Source: Lachnoclostridium sp. UBA3320
Lineage (GTDB): Bacteria; Bacillota; Clostridia; Lachnospirales; Lachnospiraceae
Assembly (NCBI GenBank): GCA_002361175.1
Contig: DESG01000036.1
Span: forward strand, 1 to 25,821
Direction of reading: 5' to 3'
Length of the DNA: 25,821 nucleotides
The notes under the pieces are model-generated. The model searched no databases, had not been told where the DNA came from, and was given only the letters and a program-made list of their open reading frames with translations. The translations under genes were made by a program, and so were the position numbers. Below, piece by piece: positions 7,520 to 15,438 of this stretch (the first letter of the stretch is position 1; every line of letters begins with the position of its first letter).

Positions 7520-7732
7520 TTAATCAAAATCAGTAATACGCTCCATCATTTTGCGGTAACGGAAACGTATAATTTCATTCTTTGCTAATACATCTTCTTC
7601 TGTACCAGTGTATTGACAACGCATACAATAATATTCTTTCTTATCTTTATCATAAAACATATCAATATCCAAATCACGTAAAAAGCATGATGGACACCTG
7701 TAATTTAATTTGCCTTTTCCAGACTGAGCCAT
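7520..7732 (-). CDS. Small zinc-ribbon-like protein
   Basis: A 70-aa protein with two CxxC knuckles, 'YRCPSCFLRD' (C13, C16) and 'YYCMRCQYTG' (C36, C39), expected to bind one zinc, followed by a basic C-terminal helix ('NEIIRFRYRKMMERI'). AGGAGG (7743-7748) supports the ATG start. The gene overlaps the 3' end of the barrel-enzyme gene by 28 nt, so translation is probably coupled, and it is the last gene of the sugar operon before the terminator. Its role is unknown; nucleic-acid binding is only one possibility. Confidence 0.82.
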   Translation of the reverse strand: MAQSGKGKLNYRCPSCFLRDLDIDMFYDKDKKEYYCMRCQYTGTEEDVLAKNEIIRFRYRKMMERITDFD

Positions 7733-9543
7733 GTTGTAAATACCTCCTTATCACTTATCTTCTTTTGGCATCCTAATGTAAACATTGGCGAGAATGCATA
7801 TCCTTCTTTAATATAGCTTTCTGCATCTGCTGCATTTGTATTTAATAATACTTTTGTCTCAATAGCTGGAATAATGGCAGAAGCATTAGCTCCAATCATA
7901 TACTCCTCACGACACTTGTACTCATAAGAAATTTGCTTTGTATTTCCATCTTTATTAAGAGAAAGTGTAATTCCTGTCATATCCTCTGGATATTCTGTTG
8001 TGCCATAACATGCAACTATATATTCATTAATAGTTACATCTGCATCTGGATTACTCATTTCAAGAATATGTCTTTCAATTTTAATATTTGAAGTACCTTC
8101 TTCAAAGTAAATCTTTGTCTGCAATTTTACTGTTAAATCATAAAATTCTATATCTACAGGGTCAAGTGTTAAAATTCTTGTTTTGCCATCCTGTGTAAAA
8201 CTTGCATGTGTGCGGCACAGACATAAATCAACTTCTTCGCCATTATAACAAACTTTGGCACTGCGAATAGTTCCCTCTCCTGCATAATGTGTAAAGTAAC
8301 CAGCACGATATTTTTCTTGGATAAGGAATGGATAAGATGCATCTTGTACATGTTTTGTTCCAATGCCAACTTCCCATTTAAGTTTTGCTGCATATGGTCT
8401 TAAATCAACTATTGCGCCGCCTTGGTCCATATTTACACACGCTCTCATATATGGGTCACAGTACCAGAATAACTGTTTATTAGAACCATATAAAATATCT
8501 TTCCAAAGGGCACACTCTGGCTCAGTATATGACTTATTTTCACGATAGTAATCTGCAAACTCAGACATTGTCATATCAACCAACTTGCCTTCTTTTTTTA
8601 ATTTGCCATAATAAGCCATGCCATCTTCATAAGATTTAGAAAGCAATTCATATGGAGCTTCCCAGCGTCCCATCTTATTTAACCAACCTGGACCTACAAA
8701 CATCATATTATAAGAATAGCCATTATTGTATTTTTCTAAATGGCGGTACTGGTCAATTAAGTTATAAAGATAAGGATACTCCCATGTTTTAGTGTCATAA
8801 ATCATGCCACGCAGGACATTTTGCGGATGTGTTCCAAAATTTGAACCATTGCCATCATAACATGCTATTAAGTCACGTGAAAGGTGCGGAATTGCAACAA
8901 TACCACTGTCCTCTTCTTCATTTGCTGCTGGTGCATGAGTATTTTGCTTTGAAGGAATCCATGGATTCCATGGACCTCCATCAAAAAGTGTGTACCATGA
9001 GTTATTACATGTATGGTATGCCTTTGGACCTTCCTCCCAACAGGTGGCAATCGCACATTTAACCATAGGATATTTTTCTTTTATATAATTGGTCAATTCA
9101 GCATCCATATAATAAGAACCTGTAGATTCAGGATAAAAGCCAAAACGTCCATAAAATTTTTCAAATACATCATCTACAATGTTCTTTTTATCTTCCATGG
9201 AAAACATCCATATACAAAAATCTTTTGTTTTATATTTTTCACGAAATTCTTTACAAGGCAGTCCAAGCAAGGAAAGCGCTATCTCATCACCATATTTTTC
9301 ATGATGTTCTTTAGCTATTTGTACAGCCTCATCATTAAACAAACTTGCATAAGTCATCTGAATTGTCACTTTCAGGTTATTCTTGTGTGCTGTATCTTGC
9401 TGAAATTTAAAGATATCTAAAGATTCTGTAAGCAGTGCTTTTCTGCCAATATCTTCTGTCTTGCCCTGTCCAGTTACCTTTTCAGCATATTCAGGAACCA
9501 TTTCTGGGCGATGGATAATATTAACAACAAATGTATTGTCCAT
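7705..9543 (-). CDS. Putative carbohydrate-active enzyme (GH57/deacetylase-like barrel)
   Basis: A 612-aa cytoplasmic protein (no signal peptide) encoded within a sugar-uptake operon. The N-terminal ~330 residues look like a (beta/alpha)7-type barrel related to polysaccharide deacetylases or GH57: 'VVNIIHRPEM' at the first strand, 'KVTIQMTYASLF', 'GFYPESTGSYYMDAELTNYI' and 'VKCAIATCWEEG'. Aromatic and acidic clusters such as 'WYTLFDGGPWNPW' could line a sugar-binding cleft. The remainder looks beta-rich, as in C-terminal domains of alpha-glycan enzymes. AAGGAG lies 11 nt before the ATG. I cannot name a characterised family or substrate; hydrolase, deacetylase or epimerase chemistry are all possible. 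The context suggests it processes the sugar imported by the adjacent transporter. Confidence 0.6.
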   Translation of the reverse strand: MDNTFVVNIIHRPEMVPEYAEKVTGQGKTEDIGRKALLTESLDIFKFQQDTAHKNNLKVTIQMTYASLFNDEAVQIAKEHHEKYGDEIALSLLGLPCKEFREKYKTKDFCIWMFSMEDKKNIVDDVFEKFYGRFGFYPESTGSYYMDAELTNYIKEKYPMVKCAIATCWEEGPKAYHTCNNSWYTLFDGGPWNPWIPSKQNTHAPAANEEEDSGIVAIPHLSRDLIACYDGNGSNFGTHPQNVLRGMIYDTKTWEYPYLYNLIDQYRHLEKYNNGYSYNMMFVGPGWLNKMGRWEAPYELLSKSYEDGMAYYGKLKKEGKLVDMTMSEFADYYRENKSYTEPECALWKDILYGSNKQLFWYCDPYMRACVNMDQGGAIVDLRPYAAKLKWEVGIGTKHVQDASYPFLIQEKYRAGYFTHYAGEGTIRSAKVCYNGEEVDLCLCRTHASFTQDGKTRILTLDPVDIEFYDLTVKLQTKIYFEEGTSNIKIERHILEMSNPDADVTINEYIVACYGTTEYPEDMTGITLSLNKDGNTKQISYEYKCREEYMIGANASAIIPAIETKVLLNTNAADAESYIKEGYAFSPMFTLGCQKKISDKEVFTTWLSLEKAN

Positions 9544-9569
9544 TTTTTTTAGTACTCCTTTTTTATTTT

Positions 9570-10340
9570 CTATAATATAAATTTAGTAATTATACCTAAC
9601 ACTAAAAGATGCAGTGGATAAAAGGCATAATATACATATTTAGGCAATCTGTCTTTACGTTCTTTATCATAAAACCATATCCCATAAAATGACAGGGGTC
9701 CAGTTACATACAATAGGCTTGCTATCATTCCCAAAATCGTTTTAATTACACTTCTATCATACAAAAGATAAAAATCCGCTACAAGCAGCACCATGCAAAG
9801 TCCATATGCACTGCGAAAAATTGATACCCATAAAATAGCACAAAATATTATTGTAAGCTTTGCAATATAGTAAGTTATGCCTTTTTTGTCCTTAAACATA
9901 TCAAGAAAATAAAGCATAATAAGGCATATACCTGTTGTAAGAAGTGCATTCTGGCTTGACCAGTCTACAAGTTTTTGGCTATTAGCCAAGTCATATGGAA
10001 TCTCACTGGCTAATGCAAATATAAGCACAGATTGTAAATATCTGCGAAAATTAGATGTATTTCTAAACCCCTCAACTAGCAGATAAGCAAAAATGGGAAC
10101 AGCAAGTCCTCCTATAAGCTGCATAGCAGAGCCTATGCCTGCCCAGACCATAAGGCGTGAATCATCTGCAAGCGCTTGTGACAGTTCACTCTGTGTATAC
10201 TGGTCAAGATGTATTATACCTTTTTCTATAACTGTAATTCCAATAGACTGCACAAACATAATAATACATGCAAACATTTTAAGCCCATCAGCCGTAATAT
10301 TTGGCAACCTCCATGCTCTTTTTCTTCCCATATTCTGCAT
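9570..10340 (-). CDS. TraX-family membrane protein (putative acyltransferase)
   Basis: A 256-aa polytopic membrane protein with about seven or eight hydrophobic segments. It has the TraX-family beginning ('ITADGLKMFACIIMFVQSIG') and the family ending 'LPKYVYYAFYPLHLLVLGII'. F-plasmid TraX N-acetylates pilin, and the family resembles acyltransferase_3 proteins. Firmicute homologs are often found away from conjugation genes. The start is taken as ATG 10340, preceded by GAGAGG; an in-frame TTG two codons earlier is less likely. It sits between malG-like and barrel-enzyme genes with gaps of 26-38 bp, so it belongs to the sugar operon and might act on a cell-surface or imported glycan. No conjugation genes are nearby. 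Confidence 0.78.
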   Translation of the reverse strand: MQNMGRKRAWRLPNITADGLKMFACIIMFVQSIGITVIEKGIIHLDQYTQSELSQALADDSRLMVWAGIGSAMQLIGGLAVPIFAYLLVEGFRNTSNFRRYLQSVLIFALASEIPYDLANSQKLVDWSSQNALLTTGICLIMLYFLDMFKDKKGITYYIAKLTIIFCAILWVSIFRSAYGLCMVLLVADFYLLYDRSVIKTILGMIASLLYVTGPLSFYGIWFYDKERKDRLPKYVYYAFYPLHLLVLGIITKFIL

Positions 10341-10378
10341 CTGCAAATACCTCTCTTTTTATTTATACTGTATATTAA

Positions 10379-11239
10379 TTATCCTTTAACAGCACCGCCA
10401 GTAATACCTTCTACATAGAACTTCTGCATAATCATAAACAATATAGATATAGGTATAGAAACTAATACACCACCTGCACAAAACTGTGTAAAATACTGGT
10501 TAATCAAGCTCTTGTCAAGCATCTTGTACAAACCAATAGCAACTGTATACTTGGAAGATACACCTGCATTTAGAATCATCTTGGCATATACGAAATCCAT
10601 CCATGGTGCAAGAAAGCTATTAATTATTACATAAACCACTATAGGGCGGCTCATAGGAATAACCATCTGGAAAAATATACGTGCTTCACTGCACCCATCA
10701 ATTCGTGCTGCTTCACAAAGCGCTACTGGCACTGTATCAAAGAAGCCTTTAGCAATTAAGTAGCCAAGACCTGATGAAGCAGAGTAAACAAGAATCAATC
10801 CTGCATAGCTGTTTGTGAGATTAAATGTTTTTAATACAAAATAAACAGCAATCATAGACAACATACCAGGAAAAAGGTTAAGTATAACTGCCATGTTCAT
10901 AAGCGGTTTTCTCATAGGAAAACGCATAATAGATGTTGCATATGCAACCATAAGCACAAACATAGTAGAAATTACACAATTTATACAAGCAACAATAAAA
11001 GTATTTAAAAACCACTGCGGGAATTGTGCAACACTATCTGGATGAAACAGATTAATATAATTTGTAATTCCCCATTTCTCAGGGAAAAATGTGCTTGTAT
11101 TTATTCCTGTATATGCACTAAAGGAAGTACACAAAAGCCATACAATAGGAATCAGCCAGATAACCGCCAGTACACCGATAAGTACATTGTGCATTATTAT
11201 CGTAGATGTACGACTGTCTTTCATTTTCTTTGTTTTCAT
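10379..11239 (-). CDS. Sugar ABC transporter permease, MalG type
   Basis: Inner-membrane permease of a CUT1 (maltose/oligosaccharide) importer, 286 aa with six predicted membrane segments. The cytoplasmic loop that contacts the ATPase has the EAA motif 'EAARIDGCSEARIFFQMVIPMSRP'. The C-terminus 'FVEGITGGAVKG'-like ending (here 'FYVEGITGGAVKG') is typical of MalG/MsmG. Its start codon shares one base with the stop of the upstream permease gene (TAATG), indicating translational coupling. Family is firm; the sugar cannot be read from the sequence. Confidence 0.93.
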   Translation of the reverse strand: MKTKKMKDSRTSTIIMHNVLIGVLAVIWLIPIVWLLCTSFSAYTGINTSTFFPEKWGITNYINLFHPDSVAQFPQWFLNTFIVACINCVISTMFVLMVAYATSIMRFPMRKPLMNMAVILNLFPGMLSMIAVYFVLKTFNLTNSYAGLILVYSASSGLGYLIAKGFFDTVPVALCEAARIDGCSEARIFFQMVIPMSRPIVVYVIINSFLAPWMDFVYAKMILNAGVSSKYTVAIGLYKMLDKSLINQYFTQFCAGGVLVSIPISILFMIMQKFYVEGITGGAVKG

Positions 11240-12696
11240 TATTGATACGTCCCCTCCTTATCTCCACCAATCATAAAGTTAAATGCAACAAGGGTAAATA
11301 CTGAACATATAACAAAGACAACAATACCAATTACTGATGCCATCTTGTAGTTATAATAATCCTGTGTCAAGCGGAATAGCCATGTTACAAGCAAATCAAC
11401 TTCTTTAGCTTGTGAATTGGCAAGTGCTTGGTTTGTAGTGGTATAAACATCTTGTGTAAGAAGATAGATAACATTGAAGTTATTAATGTTCTTTACAAAG
11501 TCTGTAACCAGAGCTGGACCTGTAATAAACAACATATATGGCATTGTAATTTTTACAAAAATCTGGAATGGCTTTGCACCGTCCATTTTTGCACTTTCTA
11601 ACTGGTCTTCAGGAATATTCATCAAAACACCAGTAGCAATCAGCATCTGATAAGGAACACCAACCCAGATATTAATAATAATTATCATTACATGTGCCCA
11701 GCCAGGGGCAGATAAAAATGGAATATAGTTAGTAGATATCATACCAATGTTTCGTAAAAACCCTGTAAGACCTATATTGGCGCAAATTGTATTGACTATA
11801 CCACTGTCTGCAAAGAAGTTTCTAACAAGAAGCAATGATACAAACTGTGGTACTGCAATTGTCATTACAAACATCAGACGCCATATTTTTGGCATTCTTG
11901 TTTTTTTGTTATTTAACAACAGTGATAACAAAATACCACCTATATATGTAGTAAGTGTTGAAAAAAATGCCCATACTAATGTCCATCCTAAGACACGTAT
12001 AAATGAGTAGCCAAAAGTAGCTGTCAGGCCGCCACCGCCAAATAGTGTGATAAAGTTAGTAAAACCTACCCATGTAAAAAGCTCAGTTGGCGGAGTATGC
12101 TGCTGGTCGTAATTGGTAAATGCGACAAATATCAACAAAAGAATAGGTATAACCGTAAATATAACGATACCTAATACAGGAAGTGTAAGCAAAGTAATAT
12201 GGAACTTTTCTTCTAAATATGACCTTAAATCCTCTTTAAATGTATTTATATGCTTTCCATTTTCTTCCATTACCTGAAGATTATAAACATTAATCGTATT
12301 TTTAATCCAGACAATTATTGCCACAAACCACACTACAAAACTAAACAGTGAGAATAGCAGAATCATAAAAGAATGGTCATAGTCATTAAACTCACTTTTC
12401 ATAGTAGCCATATTAAAAACTCTTTCAGCCTTAACAGTTCCCAAAGTTCCAAATTTTGGAACATAATCAGCAGCAAAGAAGACACTGAACAAAATTACTG
12501 CTACTTCAAAAACTGTCATAATAATTGCCTTTGCATACTGTTTCCTGCGAACATATCCTGCACCTAGCCATATAAGTGATAGTTTTACAAAAATATCCCC
12601 CTTTGCAAATGCTGTTCCAAAGCTGGAAAAGAAACCGCCAACTGCCTTAAAGAAGCCCTTAACCGCTGCCACAGCACCTTTTGATTCATTATCCAT
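11239..12696 (-). CDS. Sugar ABC transporter permease, MalF type
   Basis: Partner permease, 485 aa, longer than MsmF-type permeases because of ~170 extra N-terminal residues. That region holds an amphipathic or Gly-rich start ('VKGFFKAVGGFFSSFG') and extra membrane segments, as in MalF of maltodextrin systems. The EAA loop reads 'EDQLESAKMDGAKPFQIFVKITMPYM'. GGAGA precedes the ATG. No ATP-binding subunit is encoded nearby, so the importer probably uses a shared MsmK/UgpC-like ATPase. Similarity to maltodextrin permeases suggests, but does not prove, an alpha-glucan oligosaccharide. Confidence 0.93.
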   Translation of the reverse strand: MDNESKGAVAAVKGFFKAVGGFFSSFGTAFAKGDIFVKLSLIWLGAGYVRRKQYAKAIIMTVFEVAVILFSVFFAADYVPKFGTLGTVKAERVFNMATMKSEFNDYDHSFMILLFSLFSFVVWFVAIIVWIKNTINVYNLQVMEENGKHINTFKEDLRSYLEEKFHITLLTLPVLGIVIFTVIPILLLIFVAFTNYDQQHTPPTELFTWVGFTNFITLFGGGGLTATFGYSFIRVLGWTLVWAFFSTLTTYIGGILLSLLLNNKKTRMPKIWRLMFVMTIAVPQFVSLLLVRNFFADSGIVNTICANIGLTGFLRNIGMISTNYIPFLSAPGWAHVMIIIINIWVGVPYQMLIATGVLMNIPEDQLESAKMDGAKPFQIFVKITMPYMLFITGPALVTDFVKNINNFNVIYLLTQDVYTTTNQALANSQAKEVDLLVTWLFRLTQDYYNYKMASVIGIVVFVICSVFTLVAFNFMIGGDKEGTYQ

Positions 12697-12734
12697 AAAA
12701 TTTTTCTCCTTTCTGGCAGACTTTCTTTAAAAGA

Positions 12735-12754
12735 GGCAGACATATATGTCTGCC
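12735..12754 (-). promoter_or_regulatory. Intercistronic hairpin between binding-protein and permease genes
   Basis: A perfect 20-nt palindrome (half-site GGCAGACATA) lies 24 nt after the stop of the binding-protein gene. On the minus strand it is followed by CTCTTTT, so it can act as a partial terminator or mRNA stabiliser that keeps binding protein more abundant than permeases. A further GTCTGCC at 12715-12721, next to the malF ribosome-binding site, offers an alternative pairing partner. Confidence 0.65.
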
Positions 12755-12777
12755 CGTCCTAATTATTCCAATAATCA

Positions 12778-14118
12778 TTAGTTTATTGGTGCAGTTACAC
12801 CATCTACCAAATTATCAAGTACTTTCTGGATTGCAGCATCATCTTTAGCAGAGACCTGCCCTTTGGCAATAAGTTCGCCAAATGTCTGTGCAGGGTCCCA
12901 ATATTTGCCACCTACTTTTTGAATTACTCCAATATCACCTTCAGATATTGCAGCATTAATTGCGGCATTAGCTGCAATTTCGTCTGATTGTAGTGCATTT
13001 GTATTTGTAGGAACTTGGTCAGCCTGCTGAAAATGCAGCATCTGTGACTCTTCGTTGCCCATAAATTCTGCAAAAAGCACAGCCCAGCCTATATCCTTTG
13101 AATATGCATTTACAGCTTCAAACTTATATCCATATGCAGGTTTCATCTGCACGTCTTTATCACCAACTTTAAATGTTGGCAGTTTAACTGCGCCATAATC
13201 TTTGCCCCATACATCTGCAGCAACGCTGGCATCCCATGTACCAGATACTACTGCACAAAGGTCACCAGATGCAAACACATTGGAAATCTGTCCATCAGGT
13301 ATTGGTCTAAAAGCTTTATTAGATGTAATATCTAACATAGATTTAACTACATCAACTCCCTTAATACCATCTGGGCTTGTGCCATTCCAGTCCATAGCTG
13401 TAGTACCATCAGAATTTAAATCAGTGGTAAAACCAGCTCCATAGAAAAATGATGCAACATACCAGCCAGAATTAAGCGTCATACCTACCTTTTTGCCAGC
13501 TTTCTGTGCTGCCGCAAGCAAACTATCCCAGTCTTTGGCATCTTTTTCTGTAATAACAGAAGGGTCATAATACAAGAAGTATGTATTAGCCCCAGATGTA
13601 GGAAATGCATACAAATTGCCATCTACACTAGCTGCCTCAATAGAATCTGGCGCATTAGCACTTTTTACTTCATCGAGAGTCTTACCTGCCATTGCAAGAG
13701 CTTCTCCGACTTCCTCAATATTAGCCAAAGCACCTGCACCTACAAGGTCAGAAAGCTGATCACTTGCAAATGAATACACGTCTGCTGCTGCCTCAATATC
13801 TGTTAAAACAGTATCTTTAGCTGTAGATTCTGACTCAACACCAATTTGAATATCAAAATCTTGGTCTGGATAAGCTGCTTTAAACTTTTCCACACGTTCT
13901 TTTAAGTAATCTTGATCATTTTCTGCTGCCCAGACAGTTAGTTTTACAGTTTCACCTGAACCACCACCACTTGAAGCATTACCTGCTGATGAAGCACTGC
14001 CTTGACTTGAAGCACTACCTGCTGAATTTGTTAAATCTGATGGACTGCTTCCGCATCCTGTTGCCACTGTTGCTACCATTGTTGCACAAAGCAACATACT
14101 AATGAGTTTTTTTCTCAT
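12778..14118 (-). CDS. Extracellular sugar-binding lipoprotein (MalE type)
   Basis: Solute-binding protein of the CUT1 importer, 446 aa. The signal peptide ends in a lipobox 'VATVATGC', with the lipid-bearing Cys at residue 22. A Ser/Gly/Ala-rich spacer (about 25-55) follows, then the SBP_bac_1 fold starting 'VKLTVWAAENDQDYLKERVEKFKAAYP'. Segments such as 'DVYSFASDQLSDLVGAGALANI' and 'YAFPTSGANTYFLYYDPSVI' resemble maltose/maltodextrin-binding proteins. Start is ATG 14118 with AGGAGG eight nt upstream; a GTG one codon earlier is possible. It is the first structural gene of the operon and is followed by a hairpin. Substrate is uncertain. Confidence 0.93.
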   Translation of the reverse strand: MRKKLISMLLCATMVATVATGCGSSPSDLTNSAGSASSQGSASSAGNASSGGGSGETVKLTVWAAENDQDYLKERVEKFKAAYPDQDFDIQIGVESESTAKDTVLTDIEAAADVYSFASDQLSDLVGAGALANIEEVGEALAMAGKTLDEVKSANAPDSIEAASVDGNLYAFPTSGANTYFLYYDPSVITEKDAKDWDSLLAAAQKAGKKVGMTLNSGWYVASFFYGAGFTTDLNSDGTTAMDWNGTSPDGIKGVDVVKSMLDITSNKAFRPIPDGQISNVFASGDLCAVVSGTWDASVAADVWGKDYGAVKLPTFKVGDKDVQMKPAYGYKFEAVNAYSKDIGWAVLFAEFMGNEESQMLHFQQADQVPTNTNALQSDEIAANAAINAAISEGDIGVIQKVGGKYWDPAQTFGELIAKGQVSAKDDAAIQKVLDNLVDGVTAPIN

Positions 14119-14155
14119 CACCTTTTCCTCCTTTTAAATAAAATTTTACAACCAT

Positions 14156-14161
14156 ATTATA
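14156..14161 (-). promoter_or_regulatory. Possible proximal -10 for the binding-protein gene
   Basis: Minus-strand TATAAT, giving a leader of about 30 nt. No clear -35 exists at 17 nt; the region where it should be is occupied by the palindrome at 14175-14190. Confidence 0.4.
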
Positions 14162-14174
14162 ATTTGGCTATTTT

Positions 14175-14190
14175 GCACAATTTATTGTGC
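14175..14190. promoter_or_regulatory. Inverted repeat, candidate operator
   Basis: GCACAA-TTTA-TTGTGC, a perfect 6+6 inverted repeat, placed over the -35 region of the proximal -10 upstream of the binding-protein gene. On the operon strand it is not followed by a T-run, so it looks more like an operator than a terminator. It does not match a CcpA cre site. Confidence 0.5.
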
Positions 14191-14213
14191 GGTTTTTTGT
14201 AATTACTGTATAT

Positions 14214-14242
14214 AGTATACCATTAATAACCATATTTCTGTT
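14214..14242 (-). promoter_or_regulatory. Activator-dependent promoter of the sugar operon
   Basis: Minus-strand -10 TATACT (14214-14219) and a poor -35 AACAGA (14237-14242) with 17-nt spacing. The weak -35 touches the proximal AraC-type repeat, the layout expected for activation by a bound AraC protein. Confidence 0.5.
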
Positions 14243-14274
14243 TGCATTTTCAACCACATACTATGCATTTTCAA
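14243..14274. promoter_or_regulatory. AraC-type direct-repeat operator
   Basis: The 11-mer TGCATTTTCAA occurs at 14243-14253 and again at 14264-14274, exactly 21 bp apart (two helical turns, same face). This is typical of the paired half-sites of AraC-family regulators. It lies between the araC-family gene and the binding-protein gene, adjacent to the weak -35 box. Confidence 0.65.
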
Positions 14275-14291
14275 TCATAAATTGTATACTT

Positions 14292-15227
14292 TTACCACCC
14301 TTCCTTTGAATGAACATCAAATTTGAATATTTGTTGCTCAAAATTCTCTGGGTTTTTTCTCCATTCATATGGAGAACATCCTATTATCTGTTTAAAATTG
14401 CGATTAAATGTGGAAAGTGAAAGAAAACCACATCTGAATGCAATATCAGATACAAGGGAATCGGTTTTCCTAAGTAGTTCACATGCGTGCTGTATACGAA
14501 CAAGATTAATATATTCCAGTGGTCCTATAGACATACAAGAAGAAAAAATTCGTCTAAAATGCGTTTCACTTATATGACAGTGTTTTGCAAGTGTTTCAAT
14601 GCGTATTTGTTTCATATAATGTTTACTTATATAATCCAAGGCATCTGATACCAAAGCATTATTCTGTTCATCTTCCACATCTTTTACATCATCTGGACTT
14701 TCTCTGGCAAGTTCTACAAGAAAAGCTATCAAAATTCCCTTTGCCTCTTCAAGGCAGAATTCATTATTACTACGCATAATATCAAGTATTTGGCGCACTC
14801 TTAAAGCAAGTTCTGGAAAATCACAAGATTCTTTAAAAACTCCTTTTGAATTAACTCTTTGAATAATCCTTTTTACCTTTTTTTCATTGTTGTCATCTGA
14901 GTACAGACCATGCAAAAGTCCATCTACATCAATAAATAGGTACTCCCATCTGCTCATTGTTCCAGTATCACTGGTAGTTGTGTGCGGACAATTTTGTGGA
15001 ATAACTGAAAACTGGTTTCCTGTAAAACGATAATCTTCTTCACCAATAGTTAATATTCCTTCACCTTCATAGCAATATCCAATTTCCATACAATTATGAA
15101 AATGCAGACAGTCTATGCCAGCTCCATAAGGTCTTATCCACTCTTCTCCAAGCATCGCTAAAATGGGAATATCTACAGGTATTTTATAATATCGAAATTC
15201 CATTTTAGATTTTCTTCTTTTTCCCAT
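14292..15227 (-). CDS. AraC-family transcriptional regulator
   Basis: Probable activator of the sugar operon, 311 aa. The N-terminal cupin domain (about 15-115) includes 'CLHFHNCMEIGYCYEGEGILTI' and 'FSVIPQNCPHTT', a likely ligand pocket. The C-terminal ~100 residues carry two helix-turn-helix motifs, 'IRIETLAKHCHISETHFRRIF' and 'VSDIAFRCGFLSLSTFNRNFK', followed by the family signature 'GCSPYEWRK'. The start is put at ATG 15227 because AAGGAG (15238-15243) precedes it; an upstream in-frame ATG at 15272 lacks a ribosome-binding site and is close to the predicted transcription start. It has its own promoter and is divergent from the chemoreceptor gene. Confidence 0.92.
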   Translation of the reverse strand: MGKRRKSKMEFRYYKIPVDIPILAMLGEEWIRPYGAGIDCLHFHNCMEIGYCYEGEGILTIGEEDYRFTGNQFSVIPQNCPHTTTSDTGTMSRWEYLFIDVDGLLHGLYSDDNNEKKVKRIIQRVNSKGVFKESCDFPELALRVRQILDIMRSNNEFCLEEAKGILIAFLVELARESPDDVKDVEDEQNNALVSDALDYISKHYMKQIRIETLAKHCHISETHFRRIFSSCMSIGPLEYINLVRIQHACELLRKTDSLVSDIAFRCGFLSLSTFNRNFKQIIGCSPYEWRKNPENFEQQIFKFDVHSKEGW

Positions 15228-15278
15228 AATAAGAACACTCCTTTTTGCTGTAATGCGCAACCGGTTATCCATATTTTT

Positions 15279-15307
15279 AATATATCATGTTATAATAATT
15301 AAGTCAA
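15279..15307 (-). promoter_or_regulatory. araC-family gene promoter
   Basis: Minus-strand -35 TTGACT (15302-15307), 17-nt spacer, -10 TATATT (15279-15284). Confidence 0.65.
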
Positions 15308-15362
15308 TATTTTTTAAGAAAAATTTTAGGGATATTATTATTTGGAAATTTCAAAATTTTGG

Positions 15363-15391
15363 TTGATTGCTTTTAAAAGTAATGATATAAT
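15363..15391 (+). promoter_or_regulatory. Chemoreceptor gene promoter
   Basis: TTGATT (15363-15368), 17-nt spacer, TATAAT (15386-15391), giving a leader of about 40 nt. It is divergent from the araC promoter, with about 55 bp between the two -35 boxes, so shared control is possible. Confidence 0.65.
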
Positions 15392-15438
15392 TGTGCCATT
15401 ATGTCAACTATAATATGTAATTGGAGGAATTATATTTT

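Noticed and set aside
9570..10340. TraX gene as a sign of a conjugative element
   Set aside because: No relaxase, coupling protein, type IV secretion or integrase gene is present, and it is embedded in a sugar operon.
14130..14290. CcpA cre site in the sugar-operon promoter
   Set aside because: No match to the TGWAANCGNTNWCA pattern was found; the palindrome present has a different sequence.
7520..15227. A missing MalK-type ATPase as evidence that the sugar operon is damaged
   Set aside because: CUT1 importers in Firmicutes commonly share one MsmK-type ATPase encoded elsewhere; both permeases and the binding protein are intact.
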